Source: Burkholderiales bacterium
GTDB lineage: Bacteria > Pseudomonadota > Gammaproteobacteria > Burkholderiales > Casimicrobiaceae
NCBI GenBank assembly: GCA_020851235.1
Contig: JADZDD010000041.1
Location: forward strand, 1-33,086
Length of the DNA stretch: 33,086 bases
Direction of reading: 5' to 3'
The notes under the pieces are model-generated. The model saw nothing but the letters and a program-made list of their open reading frames with translations. It was not told where the DNA came from and searched no databases. This document shows positions 23,895 to 32,012 of this stretch, one piece after another. Within the stretch, counting starts at the first letter, position 1. Each line of letters begins with the position of its first letter. Made by a program: the position numbers and the translations under genes.

Positions 23895-24851
23895 TCATTT
23901 CGTGCCGGGGGTCGGCCCCGCAGGCGTCGTCGAAGGAGCGCTCGCCGCAAGCGGCGGCACGCCCTCGGTGCTGCCTTCCTGCCACACGAGCGTGAGGAGT
24001 GGACGCCGCGGGTCACCCGAGGGACGGACCACGGCGTCGCGGGCGAAGGTTACACCATCGGGTGTGGTGGCCACCGCGTGGATGCGCCACACGGGGACCG
24101 CGCCGGCAACGAACGCGAGCGCGGGCGCAAAGGCGGGCGCCGGCAGCTTCGCCGCCAGCGCCTCGCTGCGCTGGGCGAGGAAGGCGTCGACCTGTTCCGG
24201 GGTGACATTGGGAATGGCGAGCAGCACTTCACGGGGCGCGAGCGCGGAATTGATCCCGGGCTGGCGCGATTGCACCGTGAGACTTCCCACCACCCGCGCG
24301 TAGACCGTTGGCGTGACGCCCAGCACCCGCGCGAGTTCGCTCACGGTCTCGAACGGCGTGTTGGCAGGCTTGTACGTCCGGCCCGCGCTGCGGTAATCGG
24401 CTTCTTCGGCGCCGTTCGGGCGTCGCAGATCGTCGGCATCCTTCCAGTCCTGGATCGCATCGACGATGCGCGTGGCCGCTTCCCGGTCGACACCACCCAC
24501 GTTCTCGAAAAGACCGCGCAGGAGCGCCTCCGACGCGGCATTGAGGTCGATGCGCGCCGACTCGTCGACCGCCGAGGCGACGATGGAGACGTCGCCTTCG
24601 CGCCACGCGTGCGCTTGCCCGTCGCTCCCCCACGCCGTCGCAAAGCGCGGCCGCGACAGTTCGAACGCGGTCCGGTCGATCGCACCGTCGGCCGCCTCGC
24701 GCGCCTGCGCGAGTGCGAGCGCATTGCGCGCCGCGACCGCCTCGTTGCGCATCGCAAAGGCGAAACCGCCGGCGATGACCGTGAGCATGATCGTGAGCCA
24801 GAGCACGATCACGAGGGCGATGCCGCGCTCGCGGCAGGCGGTGGGCGTCAC
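23895..24851 (-). CDS. gspK: Type II secretion minor pseudopilin GspK
   Basis: 318 residues from a GTG at 24851 that overlaps the gspJ stop as GTGA; a GTG four codons further upstream is also open. Prepilin leader MTPTACRERG, cut before IALVIVLWLTIMLTVIAGGF. Position 5 of the mature protein is not Glu, as is normal for GspK, which caps the pseudopilus tip. The large globular domain has the GspK helix-rich insert: ARIDLNAASEALLRGLFENV, AIQDWKDADDLRRPNGAEEA, YKPANTPFETVSELARVLGV. It forms the tip complex with GspI and GspJ. A Ser/Thr/Pro tail ends the protein. Confidence 0.93.
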   Translation of the reverse strand: MTPTACRERGIALVIVLWLTIMLTVIAGGFAFAMRNEAVAARNALALAQAREAADGAIDRTAFELSRPRFATAWGSDGQAHAWREGDVSIVASAVDESARIDLNAASEALLRGLFENVGGVDREAATRIVDAIQDWKDADDLRRPNGAEEADYRSAGRTYKPANTPFETVSELARVLGVTPTVYARVVGSLTVQSRQPGINSALAPREVLLAIPNVTPEQVDAFLAQRSEALAAKLPAPAFAPALAFVAGAVPVWRIHAVATTPDGVTFARDAVVRPSGDPRRPLLTLVWQEGSTEGVPPLAASAPSTTPAGPTPGTK

Positions 24852-25570
24852 GCGCCCACGCACACCGCGCGGGCGGTGTCCCAGGAGCGGCAGCCGGCCT
24901 CGGGTGCGGCCCGCGGCACGATCAGGATCGGTGGCCAGGCAGCGCCCGTTCGTGGCACGACATCGATCCGGATCAGGATCGGCAGAAGCTGCGGGTCGTC
25001 CCAGCTGCCGCGCCAGGTCGGCACGACGTCGGGGCTGCTGCCCCGCTCACGCCCGTAGTACGAGATCTCGAGCGACGCGATGTCATCGACGAGGACCGAG
25101 CGCTCCGCCTCGCCGAACTGCGGCATCGCCAACGCGCCGAGATCCGGGATCATGCGGTCGACGACGAGCGCACGACGCTGCCCCTCACCGACGGGTGCGA
25201 GCGATACGCGGTAGTACCACATGCCGCCTGCTCCGACGCGCGCCGGCAACGGTCCGGCAAAGCGGACCTCGTCGCGCGTGCCGCCGAAGAGGAGCGGAAA
25301 CGCCTGCATCCGGCGCATGCGCTGCGGATGCTGCGCCGTCAGTTCGCGACGAAGGTAGTCGCTCGTCAAGCGCATGCCGGAGACCGCCTCGGCCTTCGCC
25401 TCGCCCGCGTCGGTGCTGCGACCGGCCAGGCGCAGCGCGCCGAAGAGCACGCCCGACATCAGCGCGAAGAGCCCGATGGCGATGAGGAGCTCGATCATCG
25501 TGAAGCCATGCGCGCGCGTCGCGCGACCGTCGCCGCGTCGTGCACCCCTGGGTCGCGCGGCGTGGCGCAT
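24848..25570 (-). CDS. gspJ: Type II secretion minor pseudopilin GspJ
   Basis: 240 residues from the ATG at 25570, sharing one base with the gspI stop (TGATG). Prepilin site: HG (residue 22) cut before FTMIELLIAIGLFALMSGVL, with Glu at mature position 5. The globular part has GspJ features (GMRLTSDYLRRELTAQHPQR, LFGGTRDEVRFAGPLPARV, VLVDDIASLEISYYGRE, LLPILIRIDVVPRTGAAWPP). It is a minor pseudopilin of the tip complex, processed by a prepilin peptidase encoded elsewhere. Confidence 0.94.
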   Translation of the reverse strand: MRHAARPRGARRGDGRATRAHGFTMIELLIAIGLFALMSGVLFGALRLAGRSTDAGEAKAEAVSGMRLTSDYLRRELTAQHPQRMRRMQAFPLLFGGTRDEVRFAGPLPARVGAGGMWYYRVSLAPVGEGQRRALVVDRMIPDLGALAMPQFGEAERSVLVDDIASLEISYYGRERGSSPDVVPTWRGSWDDPQLLPILIRIDVVPRTGAAWPPILIVPRAAPEAGCRSWDTARAVCVGA

Positions 25571-25998
25571 CACGTCGGGTTCTTCGGACCCAGACGCACG
25601 GTGGCAAGCGCGAGCGTGCGTGACTTGCCGTCGCCGCCCACGTAGACGACCTCGACGCTGATGCGAAACAGGCGCAGGGCGAGCGTCTCGGTGGCACGTT
25701 CGAGATCGGCGTCGCCGCCGGGCGGCACGTACGGCGCCACCGTCGTCATCCACCGGATCCGTCCGTCCGGCGATTCGCCCCGGTCGCTGCCGTCCTTGAG
25801 CGGCTGCGCCGCAGCGGCAGCCTCGAGGTGCGATTCGGCCGTCTCGAGCGCGCGACTCCACTCGTCGGCGGCGGCGACGTTGTTGAGCGAGGAGGCGAAG
25901 AGGTTGAAGAGCGCGGTGGCGACCAACGCCAGGATCACGAAGGCAGCGAGCACCTCGATGAGCGAGAAACCGCGATGACGGCGCGCAGGGACGGGCAT
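25570..25998 (-). CDS. gspI: Type II secretion minor pseudopilin GspI
   Basis: 142 residues from the ATG at 25998, 5 bases after the gspH stop. Prepilin site: RG (residue 10) cut before FSLIEVLAAFVILALVATAL, with Glu at mature position 5. A short globular domain follows (RALETAESHLEAAAAAQPLK, RIRWMTTVAPYVPPGG, LFRISVEVVYVGGDGKSRTL). GspI starts pseudopilus tip assembly with J and K. An upstream in-frame start at 26037 would overlap gspH and give an unlikely leader. Confidence 0.93.
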   Translation of the reverse strand: MPVPARRHRGFSLIEVLAAFVILALVATALFNLFASSLNNVAAADEWSRALETAESHLEAAAAAQPLKDGSDRGESPDGRIRWMTTVAPYVPPGGDADLERATETLALRLFRISVEVVYVGGDGKSRTLALATVRLGPKNPT

Positions 25999-26003
25999 GG
26001 CGG

Positions 26004-26564
26004 TCAGTCGAGGATCGCCACGCGGCCGGTGAGCCAATCGACGTCGACCTCGTACTTGCGCTCGCCGGCGGCGAGCGTGATGCGCCCGCCGTTGCTGCCG
26101 CCGTCGGGATAGAAGCGAATCGCGCCGACCTTGTCGTCGACGAGATCCTTCTGCGCGGTGAAGAGCTTGAGCTCGACGTTGCGCGGCAGCGGATACTCGC
26201 GGGCGTCGCGGTCGACCTTGAAGCGACGTCCGGCGAGGTCGAGCACGAGAAAGGTTTCGCGCCGCTGCGCCAGCGCGGTGCTGCGCGCGAGGCGAAGGCC
26301 GGACGCGAGCTGGCGCGCGGCGCTCTTCATCTCGGCGTTGGACGTCCCGGTGAACACCGGAATGCTGACCGCGGACACGATGGCGATGATGACGAGGACG
26401 ACGAGTAGCTCGAGCATCGTGAAGCCGCGAACGCGCAGCGCGTCGAGCGCGGTGCAGCGCCGCGGCGACCCCTCTCCCGGCGCGTCGGTGTCGACGTGGC
26501 GCACGGCCGTGCGCCCGTCGCTCCCTCGGGCCTCAGTTGCTCGTGATGTCCTTGTTCGGACCAT
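26004..26564 (-). CDS. gspH: Type II secretion minor pseudopilin GspH
   Basis: 186 residues from the ATG at 26564, which has a good GGAAGG at about 5 bases but overlaps the end of gspG by 32 bases and gives a leader of 47 residues. A GTG at 26504 would leave a more usual 27-residue leader; the choice is open. Prepilin site: RG cut before FTMLELLVVLVIIAIVSAVS, with Glu5 present. The globular region (AARQLASGLRLARSTALAQR, RRFKVDRDAREYPLPRNVEL, IRFYPDGGSNGGRITLAAGE) is typical of GspH/FimT. Confidence 0.92.
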   Translation of the reverse strand: MVRTRTSRATEARGSDGRTAVRHVDTDAPGEGSPRRCTALDALRVRGFTMLELLVVLVIIAIVSAVSIPVFTGTSNAEMKSAARQLASGLRLARSTALAQRRETFLVLDLAGRRFKVDRDAREYPLPRNVELKLFTAQKDLVDDKVGAIRFYPDGGSNGGRITLAAGERKYEVDVDWLTGRVAILD

Positions 26565-26964
26565 CGCCGCCTTCCTTGCCGTCGGCCCCGACCGACACGA
26601 TCTCGTAGGGCATCTTGGCGCCCGGAGACGTGTACCTGTATTCGTTGCCCCAGGGATCCTTGGGGATCGACGCCTTCTTCCAGTACGGGCCGTTCCAGTT
26701 GCTCACACCGGAGGGCGCAGTGATCAGCGCCTGCAATCCTTCCTGCGTGGTCGGGTACCGGCCGACCTCGAGCTTGAACAGGTCGAGCGTGGCGGCGATC
26801 TGGCTGATCTCGATCGCAGCGGCCTTGCGCTTGGCCTCCTCGCCCTGGCCGATGAAGTTGCCGGCGACGATGCCCATCACGATCCCGATCAGGACCAGCA
26901 CGACCAGGATTTCGATGAGCGTCATGCCGTGCGGACGACGGCGGGCTGCATTGCGGAGAATCAT
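26533..26964 (-). CDS. gspG: Type II secretion major pseudopilin GspG
   Basis: 143 residues. Prepilin site: HG (residue 13) cut before MTLIEILVVLVLIGIVMGIV, with Glu5 present; Met instead of Phe at +1 is the only small oddity. The mature part has the GspG core (LFKLEVGRYPTTQEGLQALI, YWKKASIPKDPWGNEYRY) and the C-terminal calcium-site loop (YEIVSVGADGKEGGDGPNKD). It is the main subunit of the pseudopilus. The 78-base gap to gspF is the widest between E and M and contains a small stem-loop (26995-27009), but no clear promoter or T-run. Confidence 0.97.
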   Translation of the reverse strand: MILRNAARRRPHGMTLIEILVVLVLIGIVMGIVAGNFIGQGEEAKRKAAAIEISQIAATLDLFKLEVGRYPTTQEGLQALITAPSGVSNWNGPYWKKASIPKDPWGNEYRYTSPGAKMPYEIVSVGADGKEGGDGPNKDITSN

Positions 26965-27042
26965 CGTTGGAGCATCCTTCGTTGTCGCCGGTGACCGACA
27001 GGAGGTCGGGACCGACGGTGGGTCAAGTCATAAGACGGCGGA

Positions 27043-28284
27043 TCAGATCACGAGTTCGCTCATGCCCATCACGCCCATCAGGATCGAGAACACGATGCCG
27101 CCGATGAGCACCGCCAGCGTCAGGATGAGCGCAGGCTCGAGGATCGCGAGAAAGCGCTTGATCGCCGCTTGCACCTCGCGATCGTAGATGTCGGCAACGC
27201 GATGGAGCATCTCCTCGAGGCGACCGGACTCCTCGCCGACCAGCACCATCTGCGTGGCAAGCCGCGGGTACAGGCCGGTCTCGGCCAGCGGGCGGCCGAA
27301 GCCCTTGCCTTCGCGCAGCTTGACGAGCACGCCGTCGAGCGCGCCGGCGAGCACGGTATTGCCCATCGTTTCCTTGACGATCGCGATTCCCGACAGCAGC
27401 GTGACGCCGTTGGCGAGCAACGTCGCGAGCGTGCGGGCGAAGCGCGCCGTCTCGACCTTGGCGATCAAGTCGCCGACGAGCGGCAAGCGCAGCCAGCGCG
27501 CGTCGCGGGCGCGACGCACGCCGGGCAACCGTCCGCGGCGGCGCAGCCACATCGCGACGAGGAACACGACCCCGGCCACGGCCCACCACCAGCCGCGCAT
27601 GAACTTGCCGAGCGTGACGACGACGAGGGTGGGCAGGGGCAGCGCCTTGCCGGCTTGCGCGAAGGTGGCCTCGAACTGCGGCACCACCCACACGAGCAGG
27701 ACGGCCACGGAGACGACCGCAACGAGCACGAGCAGCGACGGATAGATGAGCGCGGACTTGACCGACTCGCGCAACTCCTTGTTGCGCTCCATCGTGTCGG
27801 ACAGTCGCTGCAACACGACACCGAGCGCGCCGCCCGCCTCGCCGGCGCGGACGATATTGACGTAGAAGCGGGAGAAGACCTCGCGCCGGGCGTCGAGCGC
27901 CTGCGACAGCGCCTTGCCACCACGCACGTCGTCGCGAATGCCCTGCAGCAGGAGCGCGACCGGCGGGCTGGCGGCGAGACCGACGAGGATCTCGAGCGCA
28001 CGATCGAGCGGCAGGCCCGCCTGGAGCAGCGTTGCCAGCTCGCGGGTCGCCGCGAGGAGCTGGTCGCGGGTGACCTTCGTCGGCGCGAAGAGGTGGCGGC
28101 GCTGTCCTGGCCTCGCTGCCGTCGGCGTCGCCACGCTGGCGGCTCCCGTCGCATGCGCGATCTGCATCGGCATGAGGCCCTGGTCGCGCAACCGGTCGAC
28201 GATCTCGCCTTCACTCGCCGCGTCGAGCTCGCCGACCGCGACCTCGCCGGACGTGCTCACCGCGCGGTAACGATACAGCGGCAT
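27043..28284 (-). CDS. gspF: Type II secretion inner-membrane platform protein GspF
   Basis: 413 residues from the ATG at 28284, with AAGGGGG a few bases upstream. Two tandem GspF/PilC domains (about 70-195 and 275-400), each with the E-x-GG motif: VRAGEAGGALGVVLQRLSDT and VLVGEESGRLEEMLHRVADI. Membrane segments lie at about 180-201, 231-247 and 385-405. It is the polytopic base on which the pseudopilus is assembled, working with the ATPase GspE. Length is normal for the family. It lies 85 bases after gspE and 78 before gspG. Confidence 0.96.
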   Translation of the reverse strand: MPLYRYRAVSTSGEVAVGELDAASEGEIVDRLRDQGLMPMQIAHATGAASVATPTAARPGQRRHLFAPTKVTRDQLLAATRELATLLQAGLPLDRALEILVGLAASPPVALLLQGIRDDVRGGKALSQALDARREVFSRFYVNIVRAGEAGGALGVVLQRLSDTMERNKELRESVKSALIYPSLLVLVAVVSVAVLLVWVVPQFEATFAQAGKALPLPTLVVVTLGKFMRGWWWAVAGVVFLVAMWLRRRGRLPGVRRARDARWLRLPLVGDLIAKVETARFARTLATLLANGVTLLSGIAIVKETMGNTVLAGALDGVLVKLREGKGFGRPLAETGLYPRLATQMVLVGEESGRLEEMLHRVADIYDREVQAAIKRFLAILEPALILTLAVLIGGIVFSILMGVMGMSELVI

Positions 28285-28369
28285 CACGCCCCCTTCACGC
28301 GAGCGACGCGGTGCGCGCCGTATCCACGGCGGCGCGGCGCTCCTGCGTTGGCGCGACACACCATGGGAA

Positions 28370-30103
28370 TCACGCCTCGCGCGTCACGCGCAGCACTTCC
28401 TCGAAGGTCGTGTGCCCGGCGAGCGCCTTGCGCATGCCGTCCTCGTACATCGAGACCATGCCGTCGCGCTGCGCCTGCGCCTTCAACTCGCCCGAGGTGG
28501 CGTGCTTCATCACGAGCGCGCGCAGCGGATCCGACATCGGCAACATCTCGAGGATGCACAGGCGGCCCATGTACCCCGTGTTCCCGCACTGCGCACAGCC
28601 CTTGGCGTGATACAGCGTCACGGCATCCCCGCCGGCGAGGGAGGCGAGTCCGAGCTGCCCGATCACCTCCGGCAGCGCCGTGTACGGCTCCTTGCAGTGC
28701 GGGCAGAGCTTGCGTACCAGACGCTGCGCGAGGATGCCGATCACCGTCGATGTCAGCAGGTAATCGTCGACCCCCATGTCGAGCAGGCGATTGACCGTCG
28801 ATGCCGCGTCGTTGGTGTGGACCGTCGAGAGCACGAGGTGGCCCGTCAGCGCCGATTGGACCGCGATCTGCGCGGTCTCGAGGTCGCGGATCTCGCCGAT
28901 CATGATCACGTCCGGATCCTGGCGCACGATCGAGCGCAGGGCATTGGCGAACGTGAGGTCGATTTGCGGCTTCACCTGGATCTGGTTGATGCCCACCATC
29001 TGGTACTCGACCGGATCCTCGACCGTGAGGATCTTCACGTCGGGCTGGTTCAGCCGGTCGAGCGCGGTGTAGAGCGTGGTGGTCTTGCCGGACCCCGTCG
29101 GACCGGTGACGAGCAGAACGCCGTGCGGCTGCATGAGCACGTCGAGGAACACCTTGAGCGTGTCCTCCATGAAGCCCAGCTTGTGGAAGTCGAGCGCGAC
29201 GCCGCCCTTGTCGAGAATGCGCATCACCACCGACTCGCCGTGCATCGTCGGGACCGTCGACACGCGAAGGTCGATCTCCTTGCCCTGCACGCGCAGCCGG
29301 ATGCGTCCGTCCTGCGGCAACCTGCGCTCGGCGATATCGAGGTTGGCCATGATCTTGATGCGCGAGATCACGGCGGCGGCGAGGCGCTTGGGCGGCGACT
29401 CGACGTCGTGCAGCACGCCATCGATGCGATAGCGAACCACGAGTCGATTCTCGAAGGGCTCGACGTGGATGTCGGAGGCGCGCGCCTCGAGCGCATTGGT
29501 GATGATGAGGCTCACGAGGCGGATCACCGGCGCCTCGGAGGCGAGATCCTTCAACTGCTGGACGTCGGCATCGAAGGCGAGGTCGTCCACGCGCGTCTCG
29601 ACCTCGCCGACCACCGGCCCTTGCGCCTTGCCGGTTCCGTACAGGCGCTCGAGCGCGGCGTCGAGGTCGGAGGGGAGGGCCACCATCGGTCGCACGTTGC
29701 GTCCGGTGACCATGCGAAAGGCGCCGATCGCGTACTCGTCGGTGGGATCGACCATCGCGAGCGCCACTTCGTCGTCGTCCTCGCGCAGGGGGAGCACGCG
29801 GGACTCGCGCAGGAACCGCGTCGAGACCTGCTCCTCGAGGATCGGAAATTCCGGATACGCCGCCGCTTCGATGAGCGGCAGGCCGAGCTGCTCGGCCAGC
29901 GCGTCGCAGACATCACGCTGCGCGACGACGCCGAGCGTGACGAGCAGCGCGCCGAGCCTGTCGCCCGATTCGCTCTGCAGGCGCAGCGCGCGCTCCAGCG
30001 TCGCGGCATCGAGCTTGCCGCGCGCAATGAGGATCTCGCCTATCCGCCTGCGTGTCGTGCCGTCCACGAAAGACATTGATTTTGCTGATAAAATTGAATT
30101 CAT
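28370..30103 (-). CDS. gspE: Type II secretion ATPase GspE
   Basis: 577 residues from the ATG at 30103; an ATG at 30076 (MSFVDG) is an alternative, and neither has a good ribosome-binding site. N-terminal domain at about 15-155 (IGEILIARGKLDAATLERAL), then the ATPase core: ASDIHVEPF, Walker A GPTGSGKT (334-341), Asp box VEDPVEY, Walker B DVIMIGEIRD (398-407), His box LSTVHTNDA, and a zinc-binding four-Cys motif (CPHC at 467-470, CAQC at 503-506). It is the cytoplasmic motor of secretion, docking on GspL and GspF. It is first in the operon, the order E-F-G-H-I-J-K-L-M-N-D being that of Xanthomonas xps. Confidence 0.96.
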   Translation of the reverse strand: MNSILSAKSMSFVDGTTRRRIGEILIARGKLDAATLERALRLQSESGDRLGALLVTLGVVAQRDVCDALAEQLGLPLIEAAAYPEFPILEEQVSTRFLRESRVLPLREDDDEVALAMVDPTDEYAIGAFRMVTGRNVRPMVALPSDLDAALERLYGTGKAQGPVVGEVETRVDDLAFDADVQQLKDLASEAPVIRLVSLIITNALEARASDIHVEPFENRLVVRYRIDGVLHDVESPPKRLAAAVISRIKIMANLDIAERRLPQDGRIRLRVQGKEIDLRVSTVPTMHGESVVMRILDKGGVALDFHKLGFMEDTLKVFLDVLMQPHGVLLVTGPTGSGKTTTLYTALDRLNQPDVKILTVEDPVEYQMVGINQIQVKPQIDLTFANALRSIVRQDPDVIMIGEIRDLETAQIAVQSALTGHLVLSTVHTNDAASTVNRLLDMGVDDYLLTSTVIGILAQRLVRKLCPHCKEPYTALPEVIGQLGLASLAGGDAVTLYHAKGCAQCGNTGYMGRLCILEMLPMSDPLRALVMKHATSGELKAQAQRDGMVSMYEDGMRKALAGHTTFEEVLRVTREA

Positions 30104-30107
30104 TGTA
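30102..30107 (-). promoter_or_regulatory. Possible -10 box (TACAAT) at the gspE start
   Basis: The minus strand reads GCTACAATG across the first candidate start codon of gspE, followed by an unusually AT-rich stretch (30070-30100). TACAAT matches a sigma70 -10 in five of six bases, but no -35 is clear. If it is a real promoter, transcription would begin inside the first few codons and translation would start at the ATG at 30076. Confidence 0.3.
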
Positions 30108-30228
30108 GCATTGCCCCGCGCTTCGCGCGGCGCAGTCGTAGACCGTTTTCCGACGGCCGGGTTGCACCCGGTCGCCACAGTCGACGACGCGCCGCTGCCG
30201 CGCCCCCACGCGAAACGCCTCGCGCGCC

Positions 30229-31350
30229 ATGCTGCCGCCGACACCGGAAACGAACGCCGACGCGCGGGCCGTCGCCATGCTCCACAACCAGGCGGTCGCC
30301 GAATTTCGTGCCGGCCGCTTGCCCGCGGCGCGCACGCACCTCGTCAGGGCCACGCGCCTCGTCGGCAGCGCTGCCGTCGACGTGCGCGTCCTGAAGTCGC
30401 TGTGGCAGTGTTGCCTCCACCAGGAAGACTGGACCACGGCGCTCGCCGCGGGCATCGCCGCAAGCCGCCGCGACCCGCTCGACTTCGCCCTGGCCGACCG
30501 CCTGCTCAAGGCGCTGCACGCGTGCCCGGCATCGCTCCTCACGCCCGGACCACCCGCGTTGCCGGCGCAGCCGCGGCCGTCGCTCGCCGTCGTCATCGTG
30601 AGCCGGGACGACGCCCGCTTCGCTGTCGCGGCACGCGAATTCGGGGCTGCGCTCGGCGCGTGGCCGCACGAGATCATCCGCGCCAAGGGGGCCGCGTCGA
30701 TGTACGAGGGTTACGCGCACGGCCTGCAGCGCACCCGTGCCGACGTCGTCGTGTTCGCGCACGACGACGTCGGCATCGCGATCCCCGACTTCGCCGTCCG
30801 CCTCCACGCAAGCATCGCCGACGCCGACCTCGTCGGCGTGGCGGGCACCACGCGCGTGAGCGGCCCGTCGCTCGCGTGCTCCGGGCACCCATGGCTGCAC
30901 GGCGCGATCACGCACCCGGCGCCGGTGGATGGCGGATTCGAGTTCGCGCTGTGGTCCTTCGCCGGGCCGCGCGCCGACTCGGCGCAGGGACTCGATGGCG
31001 TCTTCCTCTGCGTGCGGCGAGCGCTCGCGCACGCGGTGGGGTTCGATCCTGCGCGCTTCGACGGCTTCCACTTCTACGATCTCGACTTCAGCTATCGCGC
31101 GTGGCGCGACGGGCTGCGGGTTCGCATCGCCGCCGACCTCGGGCTCATCCACGCCTCGCGCGGGCGCGTCGACGCTCGCTACCACGCGGCCGCCGCGGCA
31201 TTTGCCGCGAAATTTCCCGACCTCGACGCCCCGGCGGCCACCGCCGCGCATTGGTACACCGTGCCTGTCCCGACCCGCGCCGCCGTCGCGCAGATGCACG
31301 CGAAGCTCGCTGCCGCCTGGGCGCTCGATGTCGACCGCGTCGCCGACTAA
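30229..31350 (+). CDS. StrF-type family 2 glycosyltransferase with TPR-like N-terminus
   Basis: 373 residues and the only complete plus-strand protein gene in the window. Residues 10-100 are helical and TPR-like (LHNQAVAEFRAGRLPAARTH, ending SRRDPLDFALADRLLKALHA). Residues 118-320 resemble the StrF-like glycosyltransferase domain: SLAVVIVSRDD, MYEGYAHGLQRTRADVVVFA followed by HDD (178-180, the metal-site equivalent), GVAGTTRVSG, DGVFLCVRRALAHAVGFD, FHFYDLDFSYRAWRDGLRVR. It probably adds a sugar to an envelope glycan or protein; donor and acceptor are unknown. It is divergent from gspE (125-base gap) and convergent with thiE (20-base gap), so it is not in either operon. A functional link to the glycan cluster is possible but not shown. 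Confidence 0.85.
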   Translation: MLPPTPETNADARAVAMLHNQAVAEFRAGRLPAARTHLVRATRLVGSAAVDVRVLKSLWQCCLHQEDWTTALAAGIAASRRDPLDFALADRLLKALHACPASLLTPGPPALPAQPRPSLAVVIVSRDDARFAVAAREFGAALGAWPHEIIRAKGAASMYEGYAHGLQRTRADVVVFAHDDVGIAIPDFAVRLHASIADADLVGVAGTTRVSGPSLACSGHPWLHGAITHPAPVDGGFEFALWSFAGPRADSAQGLDGVFLCVRRALAHAVGFDPARFDGFHFYDLDFSYRAWRDGLRVRIAADLGLIHASRGRVDARYHAAAAAFAAKFPDLDAPAATAAHWYTVPVPTRAAVAQMHAKLAAAWALDVDRVAD

Positions 31351-31370
31351 GCCGATGCGCGGGCCGAGCC

Positions 31371-32012
31371 TCAGGCGGGAAAAAGTGCGGCAAAGCGGGA
31401 CGCCGCCGCCTCGACCGTCGCGGGCTCACCGCTCCCGAAGACCGCCGAAATGACCGCCACGGCATCGATTCCCGCCGCGACCAGAACCCCGGCGTTGGCA
31501 AGCGTGATGCCGCCGATCCCGACGATGGGCACGCCAAGCGGCCGCGCCGCGGCGATGAGGCTTGCATCCGCGCGCGGGGCCTGCGGCTTGATCGTCGAGG
31601 TGAAGAAGCTGCCGAACGCCACGTAGTCGGCGCCCGCAGCCACCGCGCGTCGCGCCCGCTCGATTTCAACGTAACACGACACGCCGACGAGCGCGTCGCC
31701 GACGACCGCGCGAACCGTCGCGAGATCGCCGTCATCCTCGCCGACGTGCACGCCGTCGGCACCCACCTCGTGCGCGAGCCGCGCATCGTCGTTGACGATG
31801 AAAAGCGCGTCGCCGGCGCGGCACACCGGCGCGAGCGCACGCGCCTGGATCGCGCGCTCGCCCGGCGTTGCCGTCTTGTTGCGGTACTGCACGACGCGCG
31901 CACCGCCGCGGATCGCCGCCTCCACCGCGGCGACGAGGCGTGCGGTGTCGGGCTCGTCCGGGGTGACCGCGTACAGGCCACGCACCCGGCGGCGGTGCTC
32001 AATGCGCGTCAC
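31371..32012 (-). CDS. thiE: Thiamine-phosphate synthase
   Basis: 213 residues from a GTG at 32012 that overlaps the thiD end by 14 bases; the open frame upstream is a shadow of thiD. It joins HMP-pyrophosphate with the thiazole phosphate to make thiamine phosphate. Motifs: GLYAVTP (12-18), VQYRNK pyrophosphate-binding segment (41-46), NDD (74-76) with Mg-binding aspartates, GVHVGEDD (87-94), DYVAFGSFFTSTIKPQAP (129-146) and VGIGGITLANA (164-174). Length is normal for ThiE. It is translationally coupled to thiD. Gln-Tyr instead of the more common Gln-Leu in the QLRDK motif is a small variation. Confidence 0.94.
   Translation of the reverse strand: MTRIEHRRRVRGLYAVTPDEPDTARLVAAVEAAIRGGARVVQYRNKTATPGERAIQARALAPVCRAGDALFIVNDDARLAHEVGADGVHVGEDDGDLATVRAVVGDALVGVSCYVEIERARRAVAAGADYVAFGSFFTSTIKPQAPRADASLIAAARPLGVPIVGIGGITLANAGVLVAAGIDAVAVISAVFGSGEPATVEAAASRFAALFPA

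Noticed and set aside
26995-27016. Small stem-loop(s) in the gspF-gspG gap (CCGAC/GTCGG, with a second overlapping pairing)
   Set aside because: The stems are only 5 bp with no T-run and are likely by chance in GC-rich sequence. They could affect mRNA processing, but nothing here shows it.
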